From: Sphingomonas metalli
GTDB taxonomy: Bacteria > Pseudomonadota > Alphaproteobacteria > Sphingomonadales > Sphingomonadaceae
DNA: 64,000 bases
Reading direction: 5' to 3'
Assembly: GCF_014641735.1 (NCBI RefSeq)
Contig: NZ_BMIH01000003.1
Location: forward strand, 744,001-808,000
The notes beneath the pieces were generated by a model, which was not told the origin of the DNA, ran no database searches, and saw only the letters and a program-made list of their open reading frames with translations. Shown piece after piece: positions 53,554 to 63,758 of the stretch (its first letter is position 1; each line of letters begins with the position of its first letter). The position numbers were made by a program, and so were the translations under genes.

Positions 53554-54362
53554 ATGATCGCTTCCCCTTCGCCTAATCCCCCGCGCGGCGTACCCGGCGG
53601 GCGGGACCTTTCAGCGCCGCCACTTCCCGATCCGGCTACCGTCAGCCTGTTCTTCGACTTCGACGGGACGCTGGTCGAGCTCGCTCCCACGCCCGATGCC
53701 ATCATCGTCGACGATGCGCTCGGCATGCGGCTGGCGCGGCTGTCGGAGGCGACCGGTGGGCGGGTGGCGATCGTTACCGGGCGATCGATCGCGCAGATCG
53801 ACCGGCTGATGGGCCGGCACGCCGAGGGGCTGGCGATCGCCGGCAGCCATGGTGCGGAGCGGCGTACGCCGGCGGAGGGCCATGTGCTGCCTGCCCGCAC
53901 TCCGGAACTGGAGGCGGCGACCGAGGCGCTGCGGACCTTCGCCGAGGCCGAGAGATTGGTGTTCGAAGCCAAGACCCTCGGCGTTTCGCTCCACTACCGG
54001 ACGGTACCCGAGCGGGAGGCCGTGGCGCGTGAGGGGGCGGCACGCATCGCCGGCGCCTATGGACTGAGCGCCCACCCCGGCAAGATGATGGTCGAAGTGC
54101 GGCTGCCGGGCGACAAGGGCGCCGCCGTCCACGCGATGATGCAGGATCCGGCAATGGCAGGGACGAAGCCCTGGTTCTTCGGCGACGACGTGACCGACGA
54201 GGATGGCTTTGCCGCTGCGGCGGCACTGAGCGGTGCGGGCGTGCTGATCGATCCGCCGCGCGATACCGCCGCGACCTACAGGCTCGACGACGTCGCGGCG
54301 CTGCGCGGCTGGATCGACGCCCTGCTGGCGCGCTCCGGCGATCGCGCGACGGAGCGCCTGGC

Positions 54363-54366
<4 letters not shown>
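53554..54366 (+). CDS. otsB: Trehalose-6-phosphate phosphatase
   Basis: HAD-superfamily phosphatase completing trehalose synthesis, 270 residues. Motif I is LFFDFDGTLVELAPTPDAI (nucleophile Asp about residue 34). Then come VAIVTGRSIAQIDRLMG (motif II region), AGSHGAERR, VEVRLPGDKGAAV with the motif III Lys, and PWFFGDDVTDEDGFAAA (motif IV). The ATG at 53554 is the only ATG or GTG before the HAD motif. otsA follows with a four-base overlap (ATGA). Trehalose made by OtsAB is a typical EcfG-controlled stress protectant. Confidence 0.95.
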
Positions 54367-55754
<1,388 letters not shown>

Positions 55755-55897
55755 AGCGACGTTCGAACCAGCGCGACGAAAGGTAACCTGGCGCAACTTC
55801 TGGCCTGTTAGCGTCAACAGAACATCAAGGTTCTTCCGCTACCGCAGCAACTTAGAGAGGCGGGCATGGCCCCGCCCTGCGAGTGACGGGAGATGGG

Positions 55898-56872
55898 ATG
55901 CAGGACGCGGACAGCACCAGCGTGGTCGGCCATGTCGGGCGCAAGGGGTTGCGCTTCGCGCTGACCGACGGACATGGCGGCGTGAAGCCGGGCACGATGC
56001 GCCACTATGACGTCGAGGCCGGATCGAGTGTCTCGGGCAGCCTGTCCAGTTTTCGGCGCGATACGGGCCTCGACCATCTCCCGCGCCGGCTGGCGATCGC
56101 CGTCGCCGGGCTCGCGCGGGGCGACGCGATCTCGATCACCCAGACGCGCTGGTTCGTCTCGCGCTCGGGCCTCCAGTCGATGCTTGGAGCCCCGCCGCTA
56201 ATCCTCAACGATTTCGAGGCGGAGGCCTGGGCGCTCACCGGCCATGGCGGCGCGCAGACGCCGATCGCCGGGGCGCCGCCGGTCAACCTGCGGGAGCCGG
56301 GGACCTATTGCATCGCCGGGATCACTTCGGGACTTGGCGTATCGGTCATGACCCGTGATCGCGCGGGCGGCGTCCATGTGCTGGCAACCGAGGCCGGACA
56401 TGCGGGCTTCGCGCCCGGATCGCGACGGATGGCCGAGCTGGTCGCGACGATGTTCCCGAACACCCATCCGATCGCGGCCGAGGATCTGATCTCGGCCGGC
56501 GGACTGGTCGCGATCTACAATGCGCTCGCCGGCCAGCAGCATTCGTCTAAGCGGATGACGCGGCCGGAGGATATCACCCGCCATGCCGCCAGCGATCCGC
56601 TCGCACGCGCCGCCTGCGAGATGCTGTGCGAGGCGTTCTGGACGCATATCGGCAATCTGGTGCTGAGCTACGGCGCCTGGGACGGCGTGATCGTGACCGG
56701 CGGCCTTGCGATGGCGTTGCGCGATACGCTGGGCGGGCCGCGCATGCAGGCGTGTCTCGCCGGCACCGGCAAATATGCGCGCCTGGTGGCGGCGATGCCG
56801 CGCATGCTCGTCGCGGTGGAACATGGCGAACTGCTCGGCGCGGCCAAGGCGCTCCAGCGTCAGGCGGCCTGA
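55898..56872 (+). CDS. Glucokinase-family protein with altered N-terminal phosphate motif
   Basis: A 324-residue protein of the bacterial glucokinase (Glk) family. ILNDFEAEAWAL (catalytic Asp of glucokinases), GITSGLGVSVM, VLATEAGHAGFAPGSRRMAE (EAGH motif), SAGGLVAIYNAL and GVIVTGGLAMALRDTLGG fit Glk. The canonical N-terminal GDIGGTNxR phosphate loop is instead VVGHVGRKGLRFAL, lacking the Asp, a Gly and the Thr-Asn. Activity as a kinase is therefore uncertain. GGGAG lies 5 nt upstream of the ATG at 55898. It follows otsA by 143 bp and its 3' end overlaps the convergent mscS-like gene by 13 bp. Confidence 0.8.
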   Translation: MQDADSTSVVGHVGRKGLRFALTDGHGGVKPGTMRHYDVEAGSSVSGSLSSFRRDTGLDHLPRRLAIAVAGLARGDAISITQTRWFVSRSGLQSMLGAPPLILNDFEAEAWALTGHGGAQTPIAGAPPVNLREPGTYCIAGITSGLGVSVMTRDRAGGVHVLATEAGHAGFAPGSRRMAELVATMFPNTHPIAAEDLISAGGLVAIYNALAGQQHSSKRMTRPEDITRHAASDPLARAACEMLCEAFWTHIGNLVLSYGAWDGVIVTGGLAMALRDTLGGPRMQACLAGTGKYARLVAAMPRMLVAVEHGELLGAAKALQRQAA

Positions 56873-57951
56873 GCCGCGGCGGTCATCGCTTCCTCTGCCA
56901 TCGTCACCCGGCGACGCGGCAGCGCTTCCGGCATCTCCGCCCGAACCGCGGCCAGCACCGCCTCCCGCACCTCGCAGCGCAGGTCGAAGGCGGTCGAGGC
57001 GTCCTTCGCGGTCATCAGCCCCCGCACCTGGATCGCGTCAGCCGCCACATCGATGACCTGACAGTTCCAGAAGCGCCGATCCCAGCGCGCACTCGCCTCG
57101 ACCGCCCGGCCGACGATCGTGCGCAGCCGCGCGATGTCGGTAGCCGGATCGAAGTACCAGATCACCGAGCCGAGAAGCTGGCTGGTCTCCCGCGTCCAGT
57201 TCTGGAAGCTCGATTCGAGGAATTTGGAGACGGGTACGACCAACCGGCGCTCGTCCCACAGCTTGATCACCACGAAGGTCAGCCGGATCTCCTCGATCCG
57301 GCCCCACTCCCCGTCCATGATGACGACGTCATCGAGCCGGATCGGCTCGGTGAAGGCCATCTGGATACCCGCGATCAGGTTCTTCAGCGCCGGCTGGGCG
57401 GCCGCGCCGACGACCAGGCCGGCGATACCGGCGGACGCCATCAGCGTGACGCCGATCGTGCGGATGCCGGGCACCGACAGCAGCATCAGGCATATGGTGA
57501 GGAAGGCGATGAAGAAGCTGCCGATCCGCCCGAGGATCGCCACGCGGGTGCGACGACGGCGGGCCGCCAGATTGTCCTCGACCGTGATGTCGGTATTGAG
57601 GTCAACGGCGAGGCGGACCGCATCCAGCACGCCGACCGCGAACCAGCCCATCAACGCGGGGAAGGCGAAGCCCAGCAGCCGCTCCCACATGTCGCGCACG
57701 TCGCCGCTCATCGGCAGTGCCCGCGACACGAAGCTGACCGCCACGGTCACGTACAGCCATTGCAGGGGTCGCCGCACTCGCGCGATGATCGAGTGCCGTG
57801 CGTCGCGCCGGTCACGTCGCCCGGCCCGCAGCACGAGCCTCACCGTCAGCCAGTGGGCCGCAAGCGCGAACAGGATCGCCGCCGAGACGGCGACGACGCT
57901 TTGCACCCACATCCATTCGCGCGGCAGGCGCAGGAAATCGAGCCATTCCAT
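56860..57951 (-). CDS. MscS-family mechanosensitive ion channel
   Basis: A 363-residue inner membrane protein that would release solutes on hypo-osmotic shock. Four or more membrane helices precede the MscS core: pore helix VTLMASAGIAGLVVGAAAQP followed by ALKNLIAGIQMAF, with the Gly/Ala packing pattern, then the beta domain (IRLDDVVIMDGEWGRIEEIR, VVPVSKFLESSFQNWT) and an alpha/beta cytoplasmic domain. This is of the YbdG/plant MSL-like medium-length group. An EcfG-type box ends 11 bp before the ATG, so the transcript would be almost leaderless. The gene converges with the glucokinase-like gene (13-bp overlap). Confidence 0.92.
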   Translation of the reverse strand: MEWLDFLRLPREWMWVQSVVAVSAAILFALAAHWLTVRLVLRAGRRDRRDARHSIIARVRRPLQWLYVTVAVSFVSRALPMSGDVRDMWERLLGFAFPALMGWFAVGVLDAVRLAVDLNTDITVEDNLAARRRRTRVAILGRIGSFFIAFLTICLMLLSVPGIRTIGVTLMASAGIAGLVVGAAAQPALKNLIAGIQMAFTEPIRLDDVVIMDGEWGRIEEIRLTFVVIKLWDERRLVVPVSKFLESSFQNWTRETSQLLGSVIWYFDPATDIARLRTIVGRAVEASARWDRRFWNCQVIDVAADAIQVRGLMTAKDASTAFDLRCEVREAVLAAVRAEMPEALPRRRVTMAEEAMTAAAQAA

Positions 57952-57961
57952 GATCCGGTTG

Positions 57962-57986
57962 AACCGTAAGGCGGCTTAGGAGTTCC
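57962..57986 (-). promoter_or_regulatory. EcfG-type promoter of the mscS-like gene
   Basis: GGAAC (57986-57982) - 16 bases - GGTT (57965-57962) on minus, identical in both boxes and spacing to the nepR promoter. Leader to the ATG at 57951 would be only a few nucleotides. Confidence 0.62.
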
Positions 57987-58100
57987 GCTGCAGTGCAACA
58001 TTCTGGTACGTCAGCGTTCCAACTTCGGGGTCGCGCCGTCGTAACAATCGTGCTTCATCCACCACTTGTTTAGCAAAGCCGATTAGGGGATGACCCGGCC

Positions 58101-58667
58101 ATGACGATAACGCTGCCTACCCTGATCGAGCCACGCCGCTTCGGCGACGCGCGTGGATGGTTCACCGAGGTGTATAACGAGGCGGCCTTCCACGCCCGCG
58201 GGATCACGCAGCGTTTCGTGCAGGACAATCATTCCCTTTCGGTTCCGCGCTACACGCTGCGCGGGCTGCACTTCCAGACGCCGCCCAACGGGCAGGACAA
58301 GCTGGTCCGCTGCATCCGGGGGCGCATCTACGACGTCGCCGTCGACGTCCGGCGCGGCTCGCCGACCTATGGCCAGTGGGTCGGCGCAGAGCTGTCGGCG
58401 GAGAACGGCCATCAGCTGTTCGTGCCGATCGGCTTTGCCCACGGCTTCCTGACCCTGGAGGACAATTGCGAGGTGACGTACAAGGTGACGTCGCTCTACG
58501 CCCCCGAAAGCGATGGCGGCATCCGCTGGGACTCGGCGGGGATCGACTGGCCGATGCCCGCCGACGCTGCGCCGGAATTGAGCCCCAAGGACGAGAAGCT
58601 TCCGACGCTGGCCGAATTCGACAGCCCCTTTCCCTATGACGGCCGCCCGCTGGCGCCGCTCGCCTGA
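58101..58667 (+). CDS. rfbC: dTDP-4-dehydrorhamnose 3,5-epimerase
   Basis: Third enzyme of dTDP-L-rhamnose synthesis (RmlC), a cupin of 188 residues. Typical segments are RRFGDARGWFTEVYNEAAF, FVQDNHSLSVPRYTLRGLHF (with the catalytic His in LRGLHFQ), LVRCIRGRIYDVAVDVRRGS, GFAHGFLTLEDNCEVTYKVT and YAPESDGGIRWDS. First gene of a compact rfbCBDA operon; 15 bp separate it from rfbB. AGGGGA lies upstream of the ATG. Confidence 0.97.
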   Translation: MTITLPTLIEPRRFGDARGWFTEVYNEAAFHARGITQRFVQDNHSLSVPRYTLRGLHFQTPPNGQDKLVRCIRGRIYDVAVDVRRGSPTYGQWVGAELSAENGHQLFVPIGFAHGFLTLEDNCEVTYKVTSLYAPESDGGIRWDSAGIDWPMPADAAPELSPKDEKLPTLAEFDSPFPYDGRPLAPLA

Positions 58668-58682
58668 AGGATCCACAGTACG

Positions 58683-59738
58683 ATGCGCATTCTCTTGACC
58701 GGCGGCGCCGGCTTCATCGGCTCTGCCCTGGTTCGGCACCTAATCCAGAATACCGACCATGAAGTCCTGAACTTCGACAAGCTGACCTATGCGGGCACGC
58801 TGACGACGGTCGAGGAAGTGTCGCAGTCCGACCGCTATCGCTTCGTGCAGGGCGACATCTGCGACGCTGCGGCGGTGCGCGCTGCGATCGAGGAATTCCG
58901 GCCGCAGATCATCACGCATCTTGCCGCCGAGAGCCATGTCGACCGCTCGATCGACGGGCCCGACGCCTTCATCCAGACCAACATCGTCGGCACCTTCGTG
59001 ATGCTGAGCGAGGCTCGCCGCTACTGGCAGACGCTGGAGGGCGCGGACAAGGACGCCTTCCGCTTCCACCATATCTCCACCGACGAGGTCTATGGCTCGC
59101 TGGGCGAGACGGGTTTCTTCACCGAAGAGACGCCCTACGACCCGCGGTCGCCCTATTCCGCATCGAAAGCGTCGAGCGATCATCTCGTCTCCGCCTGGGG
59201 GCACACCTATGGCCTCCCGGTGCTGATCACCAACTGCTCGAACAATTACGGGCCCTATCACTTCCCCGAGAAGCTGATCCCGCTGATGATCGTCAAGGCG
59301 CTCGCGGGCGAGACGCTGCCGGTCTATGGCAAGGGCGATCAGGTGCGCGACTGGCTGTTCGTCGAGGACCATGCCCGCGCGCTGCACCGCGTGTTCGAGC
59401 AGGGCGCGGTCGGCCGCACCTACAATATCGGCGGCAATAACGAGAAGCAGAACCTGGAGGTGGTGAAGACCGTCTGCGCGATCCTCGACCAGGAGCGCCC
59501 GCGTGCCGACGGCAAGAGCTATGCCGAGCAGATCGGCTATGTCGCCGACCGCCCCGGCCACGACAAGCGCTACGCGATCGATGCCAGCCGCATCCGCGAC
59601 GAGCTGGGCTGGGAACCGCAGGAGACGTTCGAGACCGGCATCGAGAAGACGGTCAAATGGTACCTGGCCCACGAGGCATGGTGGCGCGGGATCGTCGAAG
59701 AGCGCGGCGCGGTGCAGCGCCGGGGTCTGGCGGCTTGA
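58683..59738 (+). CDS. rfbB: dTDP-glucose 4,6-dehydratase
   Basis: Second enzyme of the pathway (RmlB), an extended short-chain dehydrogenase of 351 residues. The NAD loop is [17 protein letters not shown] (residues 4-20). The catalytic TDE triplet is in [13 protein letters not shown] (about 130) and the YxxxK is in [14 protein letters not shown] (about 158). [20 protein letters not shown] and [14 protein letters not shown] are family hallmarks. The stop overlaps the rfbD TTG start (TTGA). Confidence 0.98.
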   Translation: MRILLTGGAGFIGSALVRHLIQNTDHEVLNFDKLTYAGTLTTVEEVSQSDRYRFVQGDICDAAAVRAAIEEFRPQIITHLAAESHVDRSIDGPDAFIQTNIVGTFVMLSEARRYWQTLEGADKDAFRFHHISTDEVYGSLGETGFFTEETPYDPRSPYSASKASSDHLVSAWGHTYGLPVLITNCSNNYGPYHFPEKLIPLMIVKALAGETLPVYGKGDQVRDWLFVEDHARALHRVFEQGAVGRTYNIGGNNEKQNLEVVKTVCAILDQERPRADGKSYAEQIGYVADRPGHDKRYAIDASRIRDELGWEPQETFETGIEKTVKWYLAHEAWWRGIVEERGAVQRRGLAA

Positions 59739-60637
59739 AGCCGATTCTCATCACGGGCGGGTCGGGCCAGGTCGGCACCGAGCTCGCCCGTCATCGCTGG
59801 CCGGACGGCTGGGAAGCGGTGGCGCTGACCCGCGCCGATCTCGATCTGACCGACGCGGCGGCGATCGCGGCGAAGGTGGCGGAGCGCGACTGGGCGGCGA
59901 TCATCTCCGCCGGGGCCTATACCGCGGTGGACAAGGCGGAGAGCGACGTGGTGACGGCGTGGCAGGTCAACGCCCTCGCCCCCGCCGCGCTGGCCGCGGC
60001 GGCGAAGGACAAGGGCATTCCGATCGTCCATGTCTCGACCGACTATGTCTTTCCGGGCGACCGCGAGGGCGCATGGGAGGTCGACGATCCCGTTGCGCCG
60101 CTCGGCGTCTACGGCGCATCGAAGCTGGGCGGCGAGCTGGCCGTGCGCACCTCCGGTGCGCGCCACGCCATCGTCCGCACCGCCTGGGTGGTGAGCGCCC
60201 ACGGCAACAACTTCGTGAAGACGATGCTGCGCGTCGGTGCGGACCGTCCGACGCTTCGCGTCGTGGCCGACCAGCATGGCAGCCCGACGAGCGCCGCCGA
60301 CCTCGCAGCCGCGCTGGCGGCGATTGCGGTACGGCTGGCCGAGGATGAGAGCGCGCCGACCGGCACCTATCACTTCTCCAATGCCGGGCCGACCGACTGG
60401 CACGGCTTTGCCGAAGAGATCTTCCGCCAGTCCGCGGCGCGCGGCGGCCCCTCCCCCGCGGTCGAGCCGATCACGACGGCCGACTATCCGACGCCGGCAC
60501 GCCGGCCGGCCAATTCGCTGCTCAGCCACCGCGCGATCGAGCGCGACTACGGCATCCATCCCCAGCCCTGGCAAAGTGCGCTGGGCGACATTCTCGACGA
60601 ACTGCTGGGCGCACCCCAAAAGGAGAACAAGGCGTGA
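59735..60637 (+). CDS. rfbD: dTDP-4-dehydrorhamnose reductase
   Basis: Last enzyme of the pathway (RmlD), producing dTDP-L-rhamnose, 300 residues. NADP loop [18 protein letters not shown], then [32 protein letters not shown] and the YxxxK in [34 protein letters not shown] and [16 protein letters not shown] are typical. The start is a TTG at 59735 overlapping the rfbB stop; the protein there begins directly with the Rossmann strand, so no later start is possible and no ATG/GTG fits. The stop overlaps the rfbA GTG (GTGA). Confidence 0.95.
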   Translation: MKPILITGGSGQVGTELARHRWPDGWEAVALTRADLDLTDAAAIAAKVAERDWAAIISAGAYTAVDKAESDVVTAWQVNALAPAALAAAAKDKGIPIVHVSTDYVFPGDREGAWEVDDPVAPLGVYGASKLGGELAVRTSGARHAIVRTAWVVSAHGNNFVKTMLRVGADRPTLRVVADQHGSPTSAADLAAALAAIAVRLAEDESAPTGTYHFSNAGPTDWHGFAEEIFRQSAARGGPSPAVEPITTADYPTPARRPANSLLSHRAIERDYGIHPQPWQSALGDILDELLGAPQKENKA

Positions 60638-61503
60638 AGGGCATCATTCTGGCGGGCGGCTCGGGCACCCGCCTCCACCCCGCGACGCTGGCGATCAACA
60701 AGCAGCTGCTGCCGGTCTATGACAAGCCGATGATCTATTATCCGCTGTCGGTACTGATGCTGGCGGGGATCCGCGACATCCTGATCATCTCGTCGCCCGA
60801 GTTCATCGACAATTACCGGCGGATGTTCGACGACGGCTCCAATTGGGGCCTGTCGATCAGCTATGCCGAGCAGCCCAAGCCCGAGGGGCTGGCCCAGGCC
60901 TTCACCATCGGTGCGGATTTCATCGGCGACGACCATGTCGCGCTGGTGCTAGGCGACAACATCTTCTTCGGCGCGCATCTGACCGACCTGCTGGCCAGCG
61001 CCGTGGCGCGCACCGAAGGCGCGACGGTGTTCAGCTACCGCGTCGAGGATCCCGAACGCTATGGCGTGGTCGAGCTGGCGAGCGACGGGCGCGCGTTGAG
61101 CCTGGAAGAGAAGCCGAGCCAGCCCAAGTCGAATTGCGCAGTGACCGGCCTGTACTTCTACGACAATCGCGTGGTGCAATATGCCCGCGACCTGAAGCCG
61201 TCGCCGCGCGGCGAGCTGGAGATCACCGACCTCAATCGCATCTACATGGAAGCGGGCGACCTCTATGTGGAGCAGATGGGGCGTGGCTATGCCTGGCTGG
61301 ATACCGGCACCCATGATTCGCTGCTCGAGGCATCGGAATTCGTCCGCACGATCCAGCACCGACAGGGGATTCAGGTCGCCTGCCTGGAAGAGATCGCATT
61401 CGAGAAGGGCTTCATCTCCGCCGATCAGGCGCGGGCGCGCGGCGAGGCGCTGAAGAAGACCGCCTATGGCCGGGCGATCCTGAACGCGGTCGAGGGGGCG
61501 TAA
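60634..61503 (+). CDS. rfbA: Glucose-1-phosphate thymidylyltransferase
   Basis: First enzyme of the pathway (RmlA), making dTDP-glucose; 289 residues. The nucleotide-binding start is [20 protein letters not shown] with [72 protein letters not shown] and [18 protein letters not shown] are canonical. GTG start at 60634, overlapping rfbD. Last gene of rfbCBDA; a strong hairpin lies 38 bp after the stop. dTDP-rhamnose probably feeds exopolysaccharide or LPS made by genes beyond the right edge. Confidence 0.98.
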   Translation: MKGIILAGGSGTRLHPATLAINKQLLPVYDKPMIYYPLSVLMLAGIRDILIISSPEFIDNYRRMFDDGSNWGLSISYAEQPKPEGLAQAFTIGADFIGDDHVALVLGDNIFFGAHLTDLLASAVARTEGATVFSYRVEDPERYGVVELASDGRALSLEEKPSQPKSNCAVTGLYFYDNRVVQYARDLKPSPRGELEITDLNRIYMEAGDLYVEQMGRGYAWLDTGTHDSLLEASEFVRTIQHRQGIQVACLEEIAFEKGFISADQARARGEALKKTAYGRAILNAVEGA

Positions 61504-61541
61504 CGCCGCCCGTCCGCTTCCTTCGAGTTTCACGACATCGG

Positions 61542-61577
61542 CGCGATCCGGATCACCTTAGCGGTGGCCGGATCGCG
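61542..61577 (+). terminator. Hairpin terminator candidate after rfbCBDA
   Basis: CGCGATCCGG (61542-61551) pairs with CCGGATCGCG (61568-61577), extended by CACC/GGTG inside. Followed by TTCATCG, not a pure T-run. Confidence 0.55.
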
Positions 61578-61648
61578 TTCATCGAGCCTTTGACGTGAAG
61601 CGCCGCAGCTACGGCAGGATTTCATCCGACGGGAAGCGAAGGCCACCA

Positions 61649-61794
61649 CTGCAAAAGTCCCGGTGACCGACCCCCCTCGTCCACCTCGGCGGAGGCCGGG
61701 GCCGAGCTGGGTAACGCTTCGTATCAACTTGCTGCCGTTTCCCACTGAACCCCGGCCTTCGCCGGGGTGGACGGGAAACTTTTGCAGAGGTCTC
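61649..61794. mobile_element. MITE-like element (copy 2)
   Basis: CTGCAAAAGTCCCGG at the left (61649-) is inverted as GGGAAACTTTTGCAGAGGTC TC at the right (to 61794). The right end matches the end of copy 1 (CGCAAAGGTCTC). Inner palindromes CGGCGGAGGCCGGGGCCGAG and CCCCGGCCTTCGCCGGGGTG are present. The space from 61795 to 61963 holds nothing recognisable. Confidence 0.62.
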
Positions 61795-61963
61795 GCCTGC
61801 CTGGGATGATCACCGCTCGAGATCGGCAGGCTGATCGATCGGACGGGAGGTTGGACGAGGTTGCCTCATCCTGACCGCTCGCCCTCAACGAGGTCGACGC
61901 ACCCGACACTCGATAAGCCTCGATTCCGCACCGCGCGAACGGCGCAAGATGTCACCACCGGCC

Positions 61964-62629
61964 CTACGGTGTTACGGGATCGTTCGGACATTGACGACGC
62001 CGTTCCACTTGATTGTCGCCGTCACGCCGGATCAGGATCGACACTGCGCGGCAACCGCTACTGCCCGACTCGGCCGGACCGACCACGACGAATCCGCGCT
62101 CGCCGCCGTCGCTGGTCGCCCATTGCTGCAGACGACCGGTCGTCATCGCCGCGCCGATCGCGGCGCTCATCGAATTGGCGCCCGCTGGTTCCACAGCAGA
62201 GTCGAGCTCGCCGACCGTATAGTCGGCAATCTGCGGATCGACGCGGACCGGAAGCGGAGTAACGGGCACCGCTGCGTGGCGAGTCGCACGAACCACGGGT
62301 TTGAGCAGCGGCGCTTCGGGCCGGGGAGCGTGCCGCACAGGTGGCAGCGGAACGCTGACGACGTAGCGATAGCCGGCACTCGCCCGGGTCGAATTGATCG
62401 CGAGCGCGATCAGCGTCGTGCCGCCTAGCAGGGCCACCATCGCGCCGATGATTGCGGATGGCCGCCAACCGCGTGCCACGACCACCGAATGGCCAAGGTC
62501 ATGACGAGTCGATGCCTGATATTCGATTCGCGTGAAGGCGAAGTGCCGCGAACCGGCCGTGAACACCCACGACCTTTCGCGTCGGGAGACATCCGCTTTC
62601 GGAAGAGGGCCGGTCGGAAGACGGTACAT
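61964..62629 (-). CDS. Single-pass membrane protein of unknown function
   Basis: A 221-residue protein with about 55 cytoplasmic residues, one membrane helix (SAIIGAMVALLGGTTLIALAI, about 58-78), and an exported part. The latter starts with a Pro/Arg-rich linker (PLPPVRHAPRPEAPLLKPVV) and ends in a small domain with VGELDSAVEPAGANSMSAAI and a Cys-containing end (SSGCRAVSILIRRDGDNQVE, then RRRQCPNDP). The two cysteines could form a disulfide. AGGAG lies 8 nt before the ATG at 62629, so the start is well supported. No family recognised. It lies between the rhamnose operon and the PEP-CTERM gene. Confidence 0.62.
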   Translation of the reverse strand: MYRLPTGPLPKADVSRRERSWVFTAGSRHFAFTRIEYQASTRHDLGHSVVVARGWRPSAIIGAMVALLGGTTLIALAINSTRASAGYRYVVSVPLPPVRHAPRPEAPLLKPVVRATRHAAVPVTPLPVRVDPQIADYTVGELDSAVEPAGANSMSAAIGAAMTTGRLQQWATSDGGERGFVVVGPAESGSSGCRAVSILIRRDGDNQVERRRQCPNDPVTP

Positions 62630-62751
62630 CGGGCAAACTCCTGATCGCCGACTCTAGTCCGGAACCTGCCGAAGGTGCAGCAAAAAACGTCGGAGTAACG
62701 AATGCGGCCGCTGCAAACCTCTTGCAGCTTCTTGGCGCAAATCGTTGCTTG

Positions 62752-62790
62752 AAAACAGAAAAGCGCCGCGACCCGGTTGGGCCGCGGCGC
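62752..62790 (-). terminator. Rho-independent terminator of the PEP-CTERM gene
   Basis: On minus, GCGCCGCG (62790-62783) pairs with CGCGGCGC (62770-62763) and is followed by TTTTCTGTTTTC. It lies 27 bp past the stop of the PEP-CTERM gene. Confidence 0.85.
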
Positions 62791-62817
62791 TCCGCTGCGT
62801 AACGGTTCAGGCTGGGA

Positions 62818-63525
62818 TCAGCCGAACACGACGCTGGTACGACGACGACGCGCGCGCATCGCCATGCCGACCATGCCGAAGCCGGCCAGCATCAGAGCCC
62901 AGGTCGAGGGCTCCGGCACCGCGAAGACGAGGTTGTCGAACTCGGCCGCGTTGTCACGGTTTGAGGTCACCGACAGACCGCCGAACGCCACGTCACCAGC
63001 CGAGCGGGTGAAGGTGATGCGATAGGAGGTCGTGCCGTTCGCCGTGCCGGCCGGAACCGCGAAGTTCAGCAGCTGCTGGCCGGTGTAGGTCGCGATCGCA
63101 ACGCCCGCGGTGTTGAGCACCGAGATCGAGTTGTAGTCGTCGACCGAGCCCAGATAGAGGCTGATGAGATCGTAGCCGCGCGACGCCGCGTTGCTGGTGA
63201 AGATCTTCAGCGTGCTGTTGTTCTGGACCGACGCGTAGGACGAGGCGTCGCCCGGAGTCGGCTGCTGCCACTGGCCCTGCGACGAACCGGTGCGGACGCC
63301 GAAAGTGCCCGACGAACCGTTGAACGTGAAGCCCGCGCCGGTGATCTTGTTCGCTTCGGTGGTGGTGTTGCCGCTATTGAAGTCGAACGTGGTCGACGCG
63401 AGCCCCGGATAGTTCCGCGAGAAATTCGCGAGCGTACCCTGCTCCGCGATTACGGTAACCGCCGAGGCCGGAGCCGCGGCAACGGCGCCGATCGCGGCAG
63501 CCATGAACAAAACCTTCTTCATCAT
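62818..63525 (-). CDS. PEPxxWA-CTERM sorting domain exoprotein
   Basis: A 235-residue exported protein with signal peptide MMKKVLFMAAAIGAVAAAPA. The mature part is Ser/Thr/Asn/Gly-rich and low in charge, likely a beta-sandwich (TFDFNSGNTTTEAN, GYDLISLYLGSVDDYNSISV). The C-terminus is a PEP-CTERM tripartite signal: the motif VPEPSTWALMLAGFGMVGMA, with PEPxxWA, a hydrophobic helix, and an Arg cluster (RARRRR). Such proteins are processed by exosortase and are tied to exopolysaccharide production. GGAGG is 7 nt before the ATG. It is next to a polyprenyl glycosylphosphotransferase, which fits that link. Confidence 0.92.
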   Translation of the reverse strand: MMKKVLFMAAAIGAVAAAPASAVTVIAEQGTLANFSRNYPGLASTTFDFNSGNTTTEANKITGAGFTFNGSSGTFGVRTGSSQGQWQQPTPGDASSYASVQNNSTLKIFTSNAASRGYDLISLYLGSVDDYNSISVLNTAGVAIATYTGQQLLNFAVPAGTANGTTSYRITFTRSAGDVAFGGLSVTSNRDNAAEFDNLVFAVPEPSTWALMLAGFGMVGMAMRARRRRTSVVFG

Positions 63526-63643
63526 GAGGAAACCTCCCTGTTACACCTTCAGACCCGGTCCGCGCCTCATATGGACGCTAGACCCGACAAGCCGCTTGGC
63601 GACCGCATTTGGTAAAGCAGCCGTTCATCCAAAAGTAAAGCGG

Positions 63644-63659
63644 AGCAAGCGGATAGCCG
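63644..63659 (-). promoter_or_regulatory. Possible sigma54-type -24/-12 element upstream of the PEP-CTERM gene
   Basis: On minus CGGCTATCCGCTTGC has GG and GC 10 bases apart with GGC..TTGC(T), as in the TGGCAC-N5-TTGCW consensus, but the -24 half is poor. PEP-CTERM genes of other bacteria often depend on PrsR and sigma54. Confidence 0.3.
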
Positions 63660-63709
63660 CCCCAAAATAGGGCAGATTCCAAGTCGAGACCAAAATGATT
63701 TTATGATTC

Positions 63710-63724
63710 GTGTCAGAATGACAC
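63710..63724. promoter_or_regulatory. Perfect dyad GTGTCA-GAA-TGACAC, possible operator
   Basis: Six-base arms separated by three bases in the otherwise AT-richer 233-bp space between the glycosylphosphotransferase and the PEP-CTERM gene. It could be an activator site about 50 bp upstream of the sigma54-like element. Confidence 0.4.
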
Positions 63725-63758
63725 AGGGATGACAGGCGAATGAAGACCCGCTTTGCGA

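Noticed and set aside
50436..53972. An 1178-codon open frame on minus antisense to rne
   Set aside because: Produced by the repetitive Asp/Glu/Arg/Ala codons of rne; the translated product is low-complexity Ala/Arg/Leu.
58015..58019. A second GGAAC upstream of the mscS-like gene
   Set aside because: The matching TGTT is only 15 bases away, outside the accepted spacing; the box at 57962-57986 is better.
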